Below are positions 45,801 to 53,417 of a stretch of DNA of 64,000 bases, one piece after another. Under the pieces are notes generated by a model. The model was given only the letters and a program-made list of their open reading frames with translations, searched no databases and had not been told where the DNA came from. Within the stretch, counting starts at the first letter, position 1. Each line of letters starts with the position of its first letter. This DNA is from Neorhizobium lilium (GTDB lineage: Bacteria; Pseudomonadota; Alphaproteobacteria; Rhizobiales; Rhizobiaceae): NCBI RefSeq assembly GCF_004053875.1, contig NZ_SBIP01000003.1, positions 434,001 to 498,000 on the forward strand. The letters are read 5' to 3'. The position numbers were made by a program, and so were the translations under genes.

Positions 45801-45914
45801 GGTGAAAGCTTACTGCTGTTTTCATTTAAGAAATCGGCTTTTTCGCAAACCTGTCAAAAAAGTCGGTTCTGACGCTGGACATGACCGAACAAGATGTTAT
45901 AACCCGCTCGCTTC

Positions 45915-45960
45915 CGGGGGTTATCCCCCGCCGGTTTGACCGGAAGGCCTGAAAAAGCCT
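45915..45960 (+). other. Tandem hairpins in the tRNA-Phe leader
   Basis: Three small stems lie just before the tRNA: CGGGGG-ttat-CCCCCG (45915-45930), CCGG...CCGG (45931-45943) and AGGC...GCCT (45945-45960). A TATAAC word at 45898-45903 is a possible -10 box for the tRNA; its -35 is weak. Confidence 0.4.
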
Positions 45961-45964
45961 CGAT

Positions 45965-46040
45965 GCCCGGATAGCTCAGTTGGTAGAGCAGCGGATTGAA
46001 AATCCGCGTGTCGGTGGTTCAAATCCGCCTCCGGGCACCA
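45965..46040 (+). tRNA. tRNA-Phe (anticodon GAA)
   Basis: A complete cloverleaf: acceptor GCCCGGA/TCCGGGC, D-arm AGCTC...GAGCA, anticodon stem GCGGA/TCCGC with loop TTGAAAA, giving GAA (phenylalanine), T-arm GGTGG-TTCAAAT-CCGCC, discriminator A and encoded CCA at 46038-46040. It follows the yacG gene, as in other Rhizobiales. Confidence 0.97.
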
Positions 46041-46259
46041 TTAATTCCCCGAAATCCACCTAATTAGCCGTGTGTTCTGCTCTTCATAGCTTGCTGGCAG
46101 TTCAAGCATGCGGGCCAACTTGGCAATGGTGAGATCGACGTGCTGCTTCTCGGCATGGTCATGGAGCTTGCAGTTTGCGCTTGCGGCGACAGTGGCCGCG
46201 AAGGAGCATGCGCGCGTCCCGCTACGCTTCGTTCCCCTTGAGCCCGGTCTTCCGGTGAC
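46041..46259 (-). pseudogene. Possible gene remnant abutting tRNA-Phe
   Basis: The 329 bases between tRNA-Phe and lysR hold no confident gene. One open frame reads leftward from 46259 to a TAA directly against the tRNA CCA. Its last 50 residues look protein-like (HAEKQHVDLTIAKLARMLEL, then PASYEEQNTR). It has no good start codon and no recognisable family. It could be the stump of a gene broken by an insertion at the tRNA 3' end, or chance. Confidence 0.25.
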
Positions 46260-46369
46260 CTATTGCTTGATCGGCGGCGAAAGGCATCCGTTGTCGAATA
46301 CGTCCGGCTGCTCCCTCAAGATATTGCCGGCTGGGCGTGACGAACAGGCATTGAACGAGGTGCAGTCCT

Positions 46370-47275
46370 ATGAACATCAAGCAGTTGGAAGTCCTGCGCA
46401 CGCTTCTCTCCACCGGCTCGACGATCGCTGCTGCAAAGGCCATGGGATTGAGCCAATCGGGTGTCAGCCGGTTGCTGGCCCAGCTTGAGGCCGATCTTTC
46501 CCTGACGCTGTTTGCCCGCGACAAGGGGCGGCTGATCCCCACGCCGGAGGCAGCCCTTCTTGCCGGTGATGCGGAAAGCGTGCTTCTCGCCGTCGATCGC
46601 ATGGCCAGCCGGGCGGAAGATTTGCGCACGGGTGCTTCGGGACCCGAGATCGTCCGCATCGGTCTGCCAAGCAGCATGTGGGAAAACTTCGCGCCGGCCA
46701 TGCTGGTCGACTACATCAGGGATTTTCCGGGCGTCCGGATCGAGACCTTCTTCGAGACCACTACGGCCATCAACCGGCTTGTCGAGGAGAGAGTCATTGA
46801 TATCGGTTTTCTGCGCATGGAGGGCGAGACGGGACCAGGCATAGCTGTCGACAAGGTCGCAAGCGGCGAAAGTGTTTGCGTCGTTCCAGAGGATCATCCC
46901 TTGGCCGAGCTGGAGGAGATATCGGCCAAGAATCTGCGCAATGTGCCGCTGATCCTGATCGGCCGGCAGCGGCCGAACAGAATGGCGCTGGACCAGACCT
47001 TCAAGCGCGCCGGCGTCAAGCAGATGGTCAAAATCGAGACCCATACGAACAGTTCTGCATGTTCCTATGTGGCGCACGGGTTGGGCGTGGCCATCATCAG
47101 CAGCTTCTATGCCAACCTCTATCGTCACCTGCCCGTTGTGCATCGGCCGTTCGTTCCCAAGGCCACCCAGGCATTCGGGCTCGCGCGGGCATCGGGTATT
47201 CCTCTTTCCATCGCGGCCCAAGCGCTCAGCGACGCCTTGAAGCGACAGATACAGTTGTCCCAAAGAGTTCAATGA
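46370..47275 (+). CDS. LysR family transcriptional regulator
   Basis: A 301-residue regulator. Residues 1-60 form the winged HTH (LEVLRTLLSTGSTIAAAKAMGLSQSGVSRLLAQLE), followed by a linker helix and a periplasmic-binding-protein-like effector domain from about residue 90 (VRIGLPSSMWENFAPAMLVDYI). Unlike most LysR genes it is not divergent from its likely target: it lies upstream of and in line with the ABC importer operon, 180 bases before its first permease. It probably activates that operon in response to an imported compound or its product. The effector is unknown. Confidence 0.92.
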   Translation: MNIKQLEVLRTLLSTGSTIAAAKAMGLSQSGVSRLLAQLEADLSLTLFARDKGRLIPTPEAALLAGDAESVLLAVDRMASRAEDLRTGASGPEIVRIGLPSSMWENFAPAMLVDYIRDFPGVRIETFFETTTAINRLVEERVIDIGFLRMEGETGPGIAVDKVASGESVCVVPEDHPLAELEEISAKNLRNVPLILIGRQRPNRMALDQTFKRAGVKQMVKIETHTNSSACSYVAHGLGVAIISSFYANLYRHLPVVHRPFVPKATQAFGLARASGIPLSIAAQALSDALKRQIQLSQRVQ

Positions 47276-47356
47276 GAACATTGCGTTAACAGCGAAATCT
47301 GCCGGCGGAGAAGAGTGCTTTCTTGGGCTACGCCTTGAATAGCTATATGACGAAAT

Positions 47357-47370
47357 CGCATAATATTGCG
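47357..47370. promoter_or_regulatory. Candidate LysR site over a -10-like box
   Basis: CGCA-TAATAT-TGCG is a short dyad 86 bases before the first permease start. TAATAT in its centre is a good -10 word, but there is no proper -35. This fits an activator-dependent promoter. Confidence 0.4.
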
Positions 47371-47455
47371 TGGTTATCTCCGCATCGTCATACTCCTTCC
47401 CAATGAAACCGATGATGACCGGAGGGAAAAGCCGGACGTCAATCGTGGGGTAACA

Positions 47456-48400
47456 ATGCTGAGATTTATCCTGGGCCGTCTTTTGATGGCGCTTCCGACG
47501 ATCGTGCTCGTCTCTGTGACGGTGTTTGCGCTGATCCGTTTCATTCCCGGAGATCCCGCCGCGCTGATGCTTGGCGACATGGCACAGCCCGAGCAGATTG
47601 CTGCAATGCGGACCGAACTCGGGCTCGACAAGTCGATGCCGCAGCAGTTCGTGATCTGGGCGGGTGATGTGCTGCGGGGTGATTTCGGCCATTCGATCGT
47701 CAATGGCGAGGCGGTATTGCCGCTGGTCGCGTCGCGTTTCGTTGTCAGTGCCGAGATCGTCGTTATTGCGGTGCTGCTGGCAAGCCTGATTGCGGTGCCG
47801 GCCGGGGTGATCGCCGCCTGGCGCCAAAACAGCGTGACGGACCTGGCGCTCGTGGGCACGGCAACTGTGCTGCTGTCGGTGCCGACCTTTTGGCTCGGGC
47901 TGCTGCTCCTGCTGTTCTTCGGCCTCAAGCTCGGATGGCTGCCGGTACTGGGATATGTCTCGGTCGGCGACAATATCGTCGGTGGCCTGCTTTATCTCGT
48001 TCTACCAGTGATGACGCTGGTCATTCACGAGATGGGCGTGCTGATCCGCATGGCGCGCGCCTCGACACTGGAGGTTCTGCGTCTCGACTACATTACCCAT
48101 GCCCGCGCCAAGGGCCTGTCGGAAAGCGCCGTCCTTTGGCGGCATGCGTTCAAGAATGCCTTTGGCCCGACCTGGACGATGATCGGCCTGATCCTCGGTA
48201 ATCTGCTCGGCGGCATAGCCGTCATCGAGACGGTGTTTACCATTCCGGGCCTCGGCCGGTTGATGGTCGACAGCATATTTGCCCGTGACTATCCGGTTAT
48301 CCAAGGCTGCCTGCTGTTCGTGGCGTTGTCCTACGTGGCCGTCAACCTCGTCATCGACCTTCTTTATCCTCTCTTCGATCCGCGTGTTGTAGCCGAATGA
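47456..48400 (+). CDS. Oligopeptide-type ABC transporter permease (DppB-like)
   Basis: A 314-residue inner-membrane subunit with six predicted helices. It begins with the DppB/OppB pattern MLRFILGRLLMALPTIVLVSV...RFIPGDPAALMLG. The ATPase-contact (EAA) loop is YITHARAKGLSESAVLWRHAFKNA. It pairs with the next permease to form the pore. The ATG at 47456 starts the homology. The stop overlaps the start of the second permease gene by four bases (ATGA). First structural gene of the LysR-linked operon. Confidence 0.93.
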   Translation: MLRFILGRLLMALPTIVLVSVTVFALIRFIPGDPAALMLGDMAQPEQIAAMRTELGLDKSMPQQFVIWAGDVLRGDFGHSIVNGEAVLPLVASRFVVSAEIVVIAVLLASLIAVPAGVIAAWRQNSVTDLALVGTATVLLSVPTFWLGLLLLLFFGLKLGWLPVLGYVSVGDNIVGGLLYLVLPVMTLVIHEMGVLIRMARASTLEVLRLDYITHARAKGLSESAVLWRHAFKNAFGPTWTMIGLILGNLLGGIAVIETVFTIPGLGRLMVDSIFARDYPVIQGCLLFVALSYVAVNLVIDLLYPLFDPRVVAE

Positions 48401-49215
48401 AAAAGTTCAATCTCAACGGTCTCATCGGCGGTATCCTCATTGCCGCGCTTGTCATCGTCGCCGGCATCGGGCTTGTCTGGACCCCGTTCGATCCGATGAA
48501 GTTGTCGTTTACCGCCCGGCTGGCGCCACCAAGCGCCATCCACCTGCTCGGCACCGACGAATTCGGTCGCGACGTCCTCAGCCGCCTGATGATCGGCGCC
48601 CGTGCCAGCGTCTGGATCGGCTTTCTAACGGTTGCTTTCGCAACCATCTGCGGCACGCTTATCGGGCTCGTCAGCGGTTATGCCCGCGGCTGGGTGGACG
48701 GCGTGATCATGGCCGTCAACAACGCGTTGCTCGCCTTTCCCGGCATCCTTCTGGCGCTAGGGCTGCTAGCCGTCTTCGGTGCCAACCAGTACGGCATCAT
48801 CTTTGCGCTCGGCATTGCCTACACGCCGTCCATGGCGCGCGTCGTGCGCGGCGCGGTCCTGTCCTTGCGGGAGCGCGAGTTCATCGAGGCGTCGAGGGTC
48901 ATGGGCAATGGCGAGCTCTACACGATGTTCCGCCATATTCTGCCCAACTGCCTGGCGCCGATCACGGTGCTTGCAACGTCCATGTTCGGCTGGGCAATTC
49001 TGTCGGAAAGCGCACTTTCCTTTCTGGGTCTCGGCGTGCCACCACCGGCGCCGACCTGGGGCAACATGCTGGCGGCTGGTCGGCCGCTTATCCAGCAGGC
49101 CGTCTGGCTCGGGCTGTTTCCCGGCCTCTGCATCACGCTGACACTGCTCGGCATCAATCTTCTGGGCGACGCGCTTCGCGACCGGCTCGACCCGCGTATG
49201 AGAGGTCTGAAGTGA
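48397..49215 (+). CDS. Oligopeptide-type ABC transporter permease (DppC-like)
   Basis: A 272-residue second pore subunit. It has the DppC pattern PSAIHLLGTDEFGRDVLSRLMIGARASVWIG and the ATPase-contact loop FIEASRVMGNGELYTMFRHILPNCLAPI. It also has the terminal LSFLGLGVPPPAPTWGNML stretch shared by the family. Its start overlaps the DppB-like stop and its stop overlaps the ATPase ATG (TGATG), so the three proteins are translationally coupled. Confidence 0.93.
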   Translation: MKKFNLNGLIGGILIAALVIVAGIGLVWTPFDPMKLSFTARLAPPSAIHLLGTDEFGRDVLSRLMIGARASVWIGFLTVAFATICGTLIGLVSGYARGWVDGVIMAVNNALLAFPGILLALGLLAVFGANQYGIIFALGIAYTPSMARVVRGAVLSLREREFIEASRVMGNGELYTMFRHILPNCLAPITVLATSMFGWAILSESALSFLGLGVPPPAPTWGNMLAAGRPLIQQAVWLGLFPGLCITLTLLGINLLGDALRDRLDPRMRGLK

Positions 49216-50858
49216 TGTCCGGACCGACAAAAGACACGCTGCTCTCAGTTCGCGACCTTTCGCTTGAGGTTGCCCGCACTGGCCACTCTGTGGTCAAGGA
49301 AATTTCCTTCGAGATCTCATCCGGCGAAATCTTCGGGATCGTTGGCGAAAGCGGTTCGGGCAAGACGCTGGCGACACGCGCCATGATCTCGCTGCTGCCG
49401 CCGGCCATCAAGGTTTCAGGTGGCTCGGTCGCCTACAAAGGGCGCGAAGTGTTGACGATGAACGACAGGGAACTGCGGCGCCTGCGCGGTGCCGAGGTCG
49501 GGGTCGTCTTCCAGGAGCCGATGACCTCGCTCAATCCGTCGATGACGATTGGCCGGCAGTTGGAGGAAGGCCTCATCCTCCACACTGAGCTATCGGCGGA
49601 CGAGCGCCGTGAGCGCATTCTCGACATGCTGCGCAGGGTTGGTATCCGCGAGCCGGAAGGGGCGCTCGCCGCATATCCGCACGAGTTTTCCGGCGGCATG
49701 CGCCAACGCATCATGCTGGCTTCGGTCATGCTCCTGAAGCCGGCGCTTCTGATCGCAGACGAGCCCACCACGGCACTCGACGCCGTCATCCAGCGCGACG
49801 TCATGGAACTGATGGTCGATCTCACCCGCGCTGAAGGCACAGCTGTTCTCCTGATCAGCCATGACCTGCCGATGGTGGCGCGATACACCAGCCGCATCGT
49901 CGTCATGGAAAAAGGCTCGATCGTCGAACACGGCCGCACCGAGGATCTGCTCGAAGCGCCGCAGCATCCGTACACGAAGAAACTGCTCTCCTCGCTTCCG
50001 TTTCGCGGCGAGCCGCGTGTGGTCGATATGTCGAAAGCGCCGATGGTGTCGGCTCAGAACATCGTCGTCGATTATCCCGGCCGCAAATCTCTGCTGAAGA
50101 GAGCCACGGCGAAACGCGCCTTGCACGGCGTCAGCATTGATATCCACGAAGGAGAGGTTGTCGCCCTCGTCGGAGGCTCCGGTTCGGGCAAGACGACACT
50201 CGGTCGTACCATTGCCGGTCTCGTGGAGGAAAGCGAAGGGCAAATCCGTTTCCAGGGACGCGCGCGCGACGCGGACTGGCAGGACTACCGGATGAACTGC
50301 CAGATGGTGTTTCAGGACCCTTATTCCTCGCTCGATCCCCGCATGACTATCCTGGCGCTTGTAGAGGAAGCCCTGCGCCTCGTGCCGAACCTCGATACAG
50401 CTGCCAAGAAAAAACGGGCGCTGGAAACTCTTGAGGAAGTCGGTCTCGGTACCGATTACGCCAGCCGCTACCCGCATGAACTTTCGGGCGGCCAGCGCCA
50501 GCGTGTGGCGATCGCTCGTGCCATTGCCCGCCGTCCGCGCTTCCTGATTGCCGACGAACCCGTTTCGGCGCTTGACGTGACGGTGAGGGCGCAGGTGCTC
50601 GACCTCTTCTCCGGCCTGCAGAAACGCTACGGCTTCTCATGCCTGTTCATCAGCCACGATCTGGGCGTCGTTGAACAGGTCGCCGACCGCGTCATCGTCA
50701 TGCAGGACGGCCGCATCATCGAGGAGGGAGACCGCGACAGGATTTTCGATAACCCGAGGGAGGCCTATACGCGCCGTCTCCTCTCGGCCATTCCCGCCCT
50801 CGACCACAATGAGCGAGGCGGCGTGACACTCAAATGGCGCCTCGAAAATGAAGCCTGA
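49215..50858 (+). CDS. Fused double ATP-binding subunit of an oligopeptide ABC importer (DppD-DppF-like)
   Basis: A 547-residue cytoplasmic protein with two complete nucleotide-binding domains. Domain 1 has GESGSGKTLATR (Walker A), SGGMRQRIMLASVM (signature) and LLIADEPTTALD (Walker B). Domain 2, from about residue 275, has GGSGSGKTTLGR, LSGGQRQRVAIARAI and LIADEPVSALD. Fusing DppD and DppF into one chain is common in rhizobia. Each domain ends with the oligopeptide-type tail (PQHPYTKKLLSSLP; EAYTRRLLSAIP). The ATG at 49215 overlaps the previous stop by one base. Confidence 0.94.
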   Translation: MSGPTKDTLLSVRDLSLEVARTGHSVVKEISFEISSGEIFGIVGESGSGKTLATRAMISLLPPAIKVSGGSVAYKGREVLTMNDRELRRLRGAEVGVVFQEPMTSLNPSMTIGRQLEEGLILHTELSADERRERILDMLRRVGIREPEGALAAYPHEFSGGMRQRIMLASVMLLKPALLIADEPTTALDAVIQRDVMELMVDLTRAEGTAVLLISHDLPMVARYTSRIVVMEKGSIVEHGRTEDLLEAPQHPYTKKLLSSLPFRGEPRVVDMSKAPMVSAQNIVVDYPGRKSLLKRATAKRALHGVSIDIHEGEVVALVGGSGSGKTTLGRTIAGLVEESEGQIRFQGRARDADWQDYRMNCQMVFQDPYSSLDPRMTILALVEEALRLVPNLDTAAKKKRALETLEEVGLGTDYASRYPHELSGGQRQRVAIARAIARRPRFLIADEPVSALDVTVRAQVLDLFSGLQKRYGFSCLFISHDLGVVEQVADRVIVMQDGRIIEEGDRDRIFDNPREAYTRRLLSAIPALDHNERGGVTLKWRLENEA

Positions 50859-51714
50859 CAGGATGACGATGATGACCACCGCCGACCAATTGCGCGCGAT
50901 CTGCGATGCACAGCCGTTCGTTACACGCTTCATGGTGCGCAATCTGGTGACCGGCGAGGAGATCGGTCGTGGCGCGGATGAGGAAACACCGTCCGGCAGC
51001 ACCCGCAAGACCTCGATCATGATGGCCGCTTTGAAGGCAGCTCATGAGGGCCGCATCAATCTCGACGAGCCGATCACCTATGAAAAACGGCTGGCGGAGG
51101 AAGTTGCCAGTGGCATGTTCCGCTTCATGACGCCCGGCATCGTGATTTCGCTGCGCGACGCCATCACCGGCATGATGGTGCTGAGCGACAATGTCTGCAC
51201 GAAAATGGTTCTGGAGCGGCTGACGCTCAAGGAGGTCGACGGCTATTGCAAGGCTCTCGGCATGGTCAACACCCATCATCGTTTTCTTATTCCGCCGCTT
51301 GCCTTGCCGGCAGACCATGCGCTGACGACGGTGACGACGACCTCGGCTGCCGATCAGCTGTTTCTGCTGCAGACCATTCTGGATGCGCAATCTTCCCCGC
51401 AGGCGCAGGAAAAGCTCGGCTGCGGCGCCGACCTCTGTGGCTTTGCCATGGACACGCTGAAGCATCAGGTGCTGCGCTACGGTATCCGCTCGCGCCTGCC
51501 GTTCGAAACACTGGTCGCCAGCAAGAGTGGCCGCGGCAAGCGTGGCCGCATGGATGCCGGAATCGTCTACAGGGACCGGGCACCGTTTTTCATCATCACC
51601 GCTTATACCGACGAGGTACCGCAGACGATGCCGGATGGCACACCTGGCTACACGATGTCGCTTGAGACGATCGGCAGGCTCGCCGAGGCCTGCTGGAACG
51701 GGTTCCGGTCATAA
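50848..51714 (+). CDS. Class A beta-lactamase-fold serine hydrolase, no signal peptide
   Basis: A 288-residue protein of the serine beta-lactamase/DD-peptidase fold. The catalytic S-x-x-K is STRK (Ser51, Lys54), the second motif SDN is LSDNVC (113-115), and K-S-G is ASKSGRGKRGRMD (226-228). The class A deacylation motif ExxLN is not visible between SDN and KSG, and there is no signal peptide. It is therefore unlikely to be a secreted antibiotic-resistance beta-lactamase. A cytoplasmic amide or D-peptide hydrolase acting on the imported compound is more likely. It overlaps the ATPase gene by 11 bases; later ATGs at 50863, 50869 and 50872 are possible starts, the last two better spaced from AGG. 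Confidence 0.82.
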   Translation: MKPDRMTMMTTADQLRAICDAQPFVTRFMVRNLVTGEEIGRGADEETPSGSTRKTSIMMAALKAAHEGRINLDEPITYEKRLAEEVASGMFRFMTPGIVISLRDAITGMMVLSDNVCTKMVLERLTLKEVDGYCKALGMVNTHHRFLIPPLALPADHALTTVTTTSAADQLFLLQTILDAQSSPQAQEKLGCGADLCGFAMDTLKHQVLRYGIRSRLPFETLVASKSGRGKRGRMDAGIVYRDRAPFFIITAYTDEVPQTMPDGTPGYTMSLETIGRLAEACWNGFRS

Positions 51715-51743
51715 CAATCAACAAAGCAAAAGAGGGTAGAACA

Positions 51744-53288
51744 ATGAACAAGCTTCTTCTGGCGGGCACGGCACTGCTTGCCCTGGCACAGGTCGCTACC
51801 GCCCGCGACATTACCGTGGCGCAGAGCTCCGATCTGCGCAGCGCAAATCCCGGCGTCAATCGCGACGGCAACACGGATGGCGTCATCCTGCACATCGTCG
51901 AGGGCCTGGTCGGCTACAACAACAGCGGCGAAGTAAAGCCGCTGCTGGCGAAGAGCTTCGACATGTCGGCCGATGGCCTGACCTATACGTTCAAGCTGCG
52001 CACCGACGTGAAGTTCCACAACGGCAAGGTGCTGACAGCCGAAGACGTCGTATGGAACTGGACGCGATATCTGAAGCCCGAAACAAAGTGGACCTGCCTC
52101 TCCGATTTCGTTGAAGGCGGTGCGGCCCATGTTACCGGCGTCAAGGCTATCGACGCATCGACTGTGACCATCACGCTGGAAAAGCCGTCGGCGGTCTTCC
52201 TCGGCCTGATGTCGCGCCCGGAATGCGGATATACCGGCATGATCTCGTCGGACTCGGTTGCGGCCGATGGCAGCTTCGTCGCGCCGATCGGCACCGGCCC
52301 GTTCCAGTGGGACGAGTGGAAGAAGGGCGAATACATCCATCTCAAGAAATTCGCCGATTATGTCTCGCCCGAAAACGACGGCAAGCCGGATGGCATGGTC
52401 GGCTCCAAGCGGCCGCTCGCCGACGGCATCAAGTTCATGATCATCCCCGATGCCTCGACCGTCAAGGCGGGTCTCGAATCCGGCGTGCTTGACACGGCCG
52501 AGATTTCGCCGGACCTGATCCCGGAATTCAAGTCGAGCGACAAGACGCAGCTGATCGTGTCGCGCAACAACGGCAAGAACCTGTTCTACATCCAGACCCG
52601 CGACAAGGTGTTGAGCAATCCCGGCGTGCGCCGTGCCATGGCAATGGCGCTCGATCTCGATGAGTTGGTTGCCGCCGCTTCCAACGGCACCGGCGAAGCG
52701 AATGGTTCGATGGTCTCGCAAGATTCGGTCTACTTCGACGACACGCAGAAGAAGCGCCTGCCATACGACATCGAAGCCGCTAAGAAGGAATTGGCAGCGG
52801 CGGGCTATAAGGGTGAGCCGATCTCGATCATCGCCAACAAGCGTGGCAATGTTCCGAGCTTTCCGGCCGCCGTCATAGCCCAGGCGATGATGCAGCAGGC
52901 CGGCCTCAACGTGCAGATCGAAGTGCTCGACTACGCCACCCAGGTCGATCGCCGCCGCTCGGGCAACTATCAGGTGATCTCGCAGTCGGTCGCTCCGCGT
53001 CTCGATCCGGCGCTGATGTATTCCTTCTATGTCGGCAACAAGGACAAGAACGCATCGCTGATGTGGGATGATCCAAAAGCCGTCGAATTGATGAAAGCGG
53101 CCTATGTCGAGGCCGACCAGGCCAAGCGCCAGAAGATTTTCGACGAGTTCCACGAACTGATGCTCAAGGAGATGCCCGGCATCTTCCTCTACGACATGGT
53201 CGATGTCTGGGGGGCCACCAAGAAGCTCAAGGGCCAGCCCGTCTGGCAGTCGAACGCCCGCCTCTGGGAAGTCTCGGTCGACAACTAA
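51744..53288 (+). CDS. ABC transporter substrate-binding protein, family 5
   Basis: A 514-residue periplasmic binding protein that delivers the ligand to the adjacent permeases. It has a signal peptide (MNKLLLAGTALLALAQVATA, cleavage near residue 20). It also has the family 5 (DppA/OppA-like) signatures VEGLVGYNNSGEVKPLLAKSF, YTFKLRTDVKFHNGKVLTAEDVVWNWTRYL and GTGPFQWDEWKKGEYIHLKKF. Ligands in the family range from di- and oligopeptides to opines and heme; none is specified here. An AAAGAGGG ribosome site precedes the ATG. A 9-bp hairpin lies just after the stop. Confidence 0.93.
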   Translation: MNKLLLAGTALLALAQVATARDITVAQSSDLRSANPGVNRDGNTDGVILHIVEGLVGYNNSGEVKPLLAKSFDMSADGLTYTFKLRTDVKFHNGKVLTAEDVVWNWTRYLKPETKWTCLSDFVEGGAAHVTGVKAIDASTVTITLEKPSAVFLGLMSRPECGYTGMISSDSVAADGSFVAPIGTGPFQWDEWKKGEYIHLKKFADYVSPENDGKPDGMVGSKRPLADGIKFMIIPDASTVKAGLESGVLDTAEISPDLIPEFKSSDKTQLIVSRNNGKNLFYIQTRDKVLSNPGVRRAMAMALDLDELVAAASNGTGEANGSMVSQDSVYFDDTQKKRLPYDIEAAKKELAAAGYKGEPISIIANKRGNVPSFPAAVIAQAMMQQAGLNVQIEVLDYATQVDRRRSGNYQVISQSVAPRLDPALMYSFYVGNKDKNASLMWDDPKAVELMKAAYVEADQAKRQKIFDEFHELMLKEMPGIFLYDMVDVWGATKKLKGQPVWQSNARLWEVSVDN

Positions 53289-53295
53289 TCGCTAT

Positions 53296-53326
53296 TGCCG
53301 CGCCGGTGAAGTGGGCTGGCGCGGCA
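53296..53326 (+). other. Intra-operon hairpin after the binding-protein gene
   Basis: TGCCGCGCC pairs perfectly with GGCGCGGCA around a 13-base loop, 8 bases after the stop and 92 bases before the M20 gene. Stems here typically protect the abundant binding-protein mRNA or partly terminate transcription. Confidence 0.65.
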
Positions 53327-53417
53327 CAATCCTTCATCGAGATTGATCCGGCTGTTCAACCGCCGGCGGATACCTGCAGCCTGAAACGGGCGTGCAACCA
53401 TACTGCGAGGACATGCC

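Noticed and set aside
46108..46488. 126-codon plus-strand frame between tRNA-Phe and lysR
   Set aside because: It overlaps the lysR start, has no family features and its composition looks like non-coding DNA.
50848..51714. Antibiotic-resistance beta-lactamase
   Set aside because: The fold motifs are present, but the lack of a signal peptide and of ExxLN and the importer-operon context argue against a periplasmic resistance enzyme.
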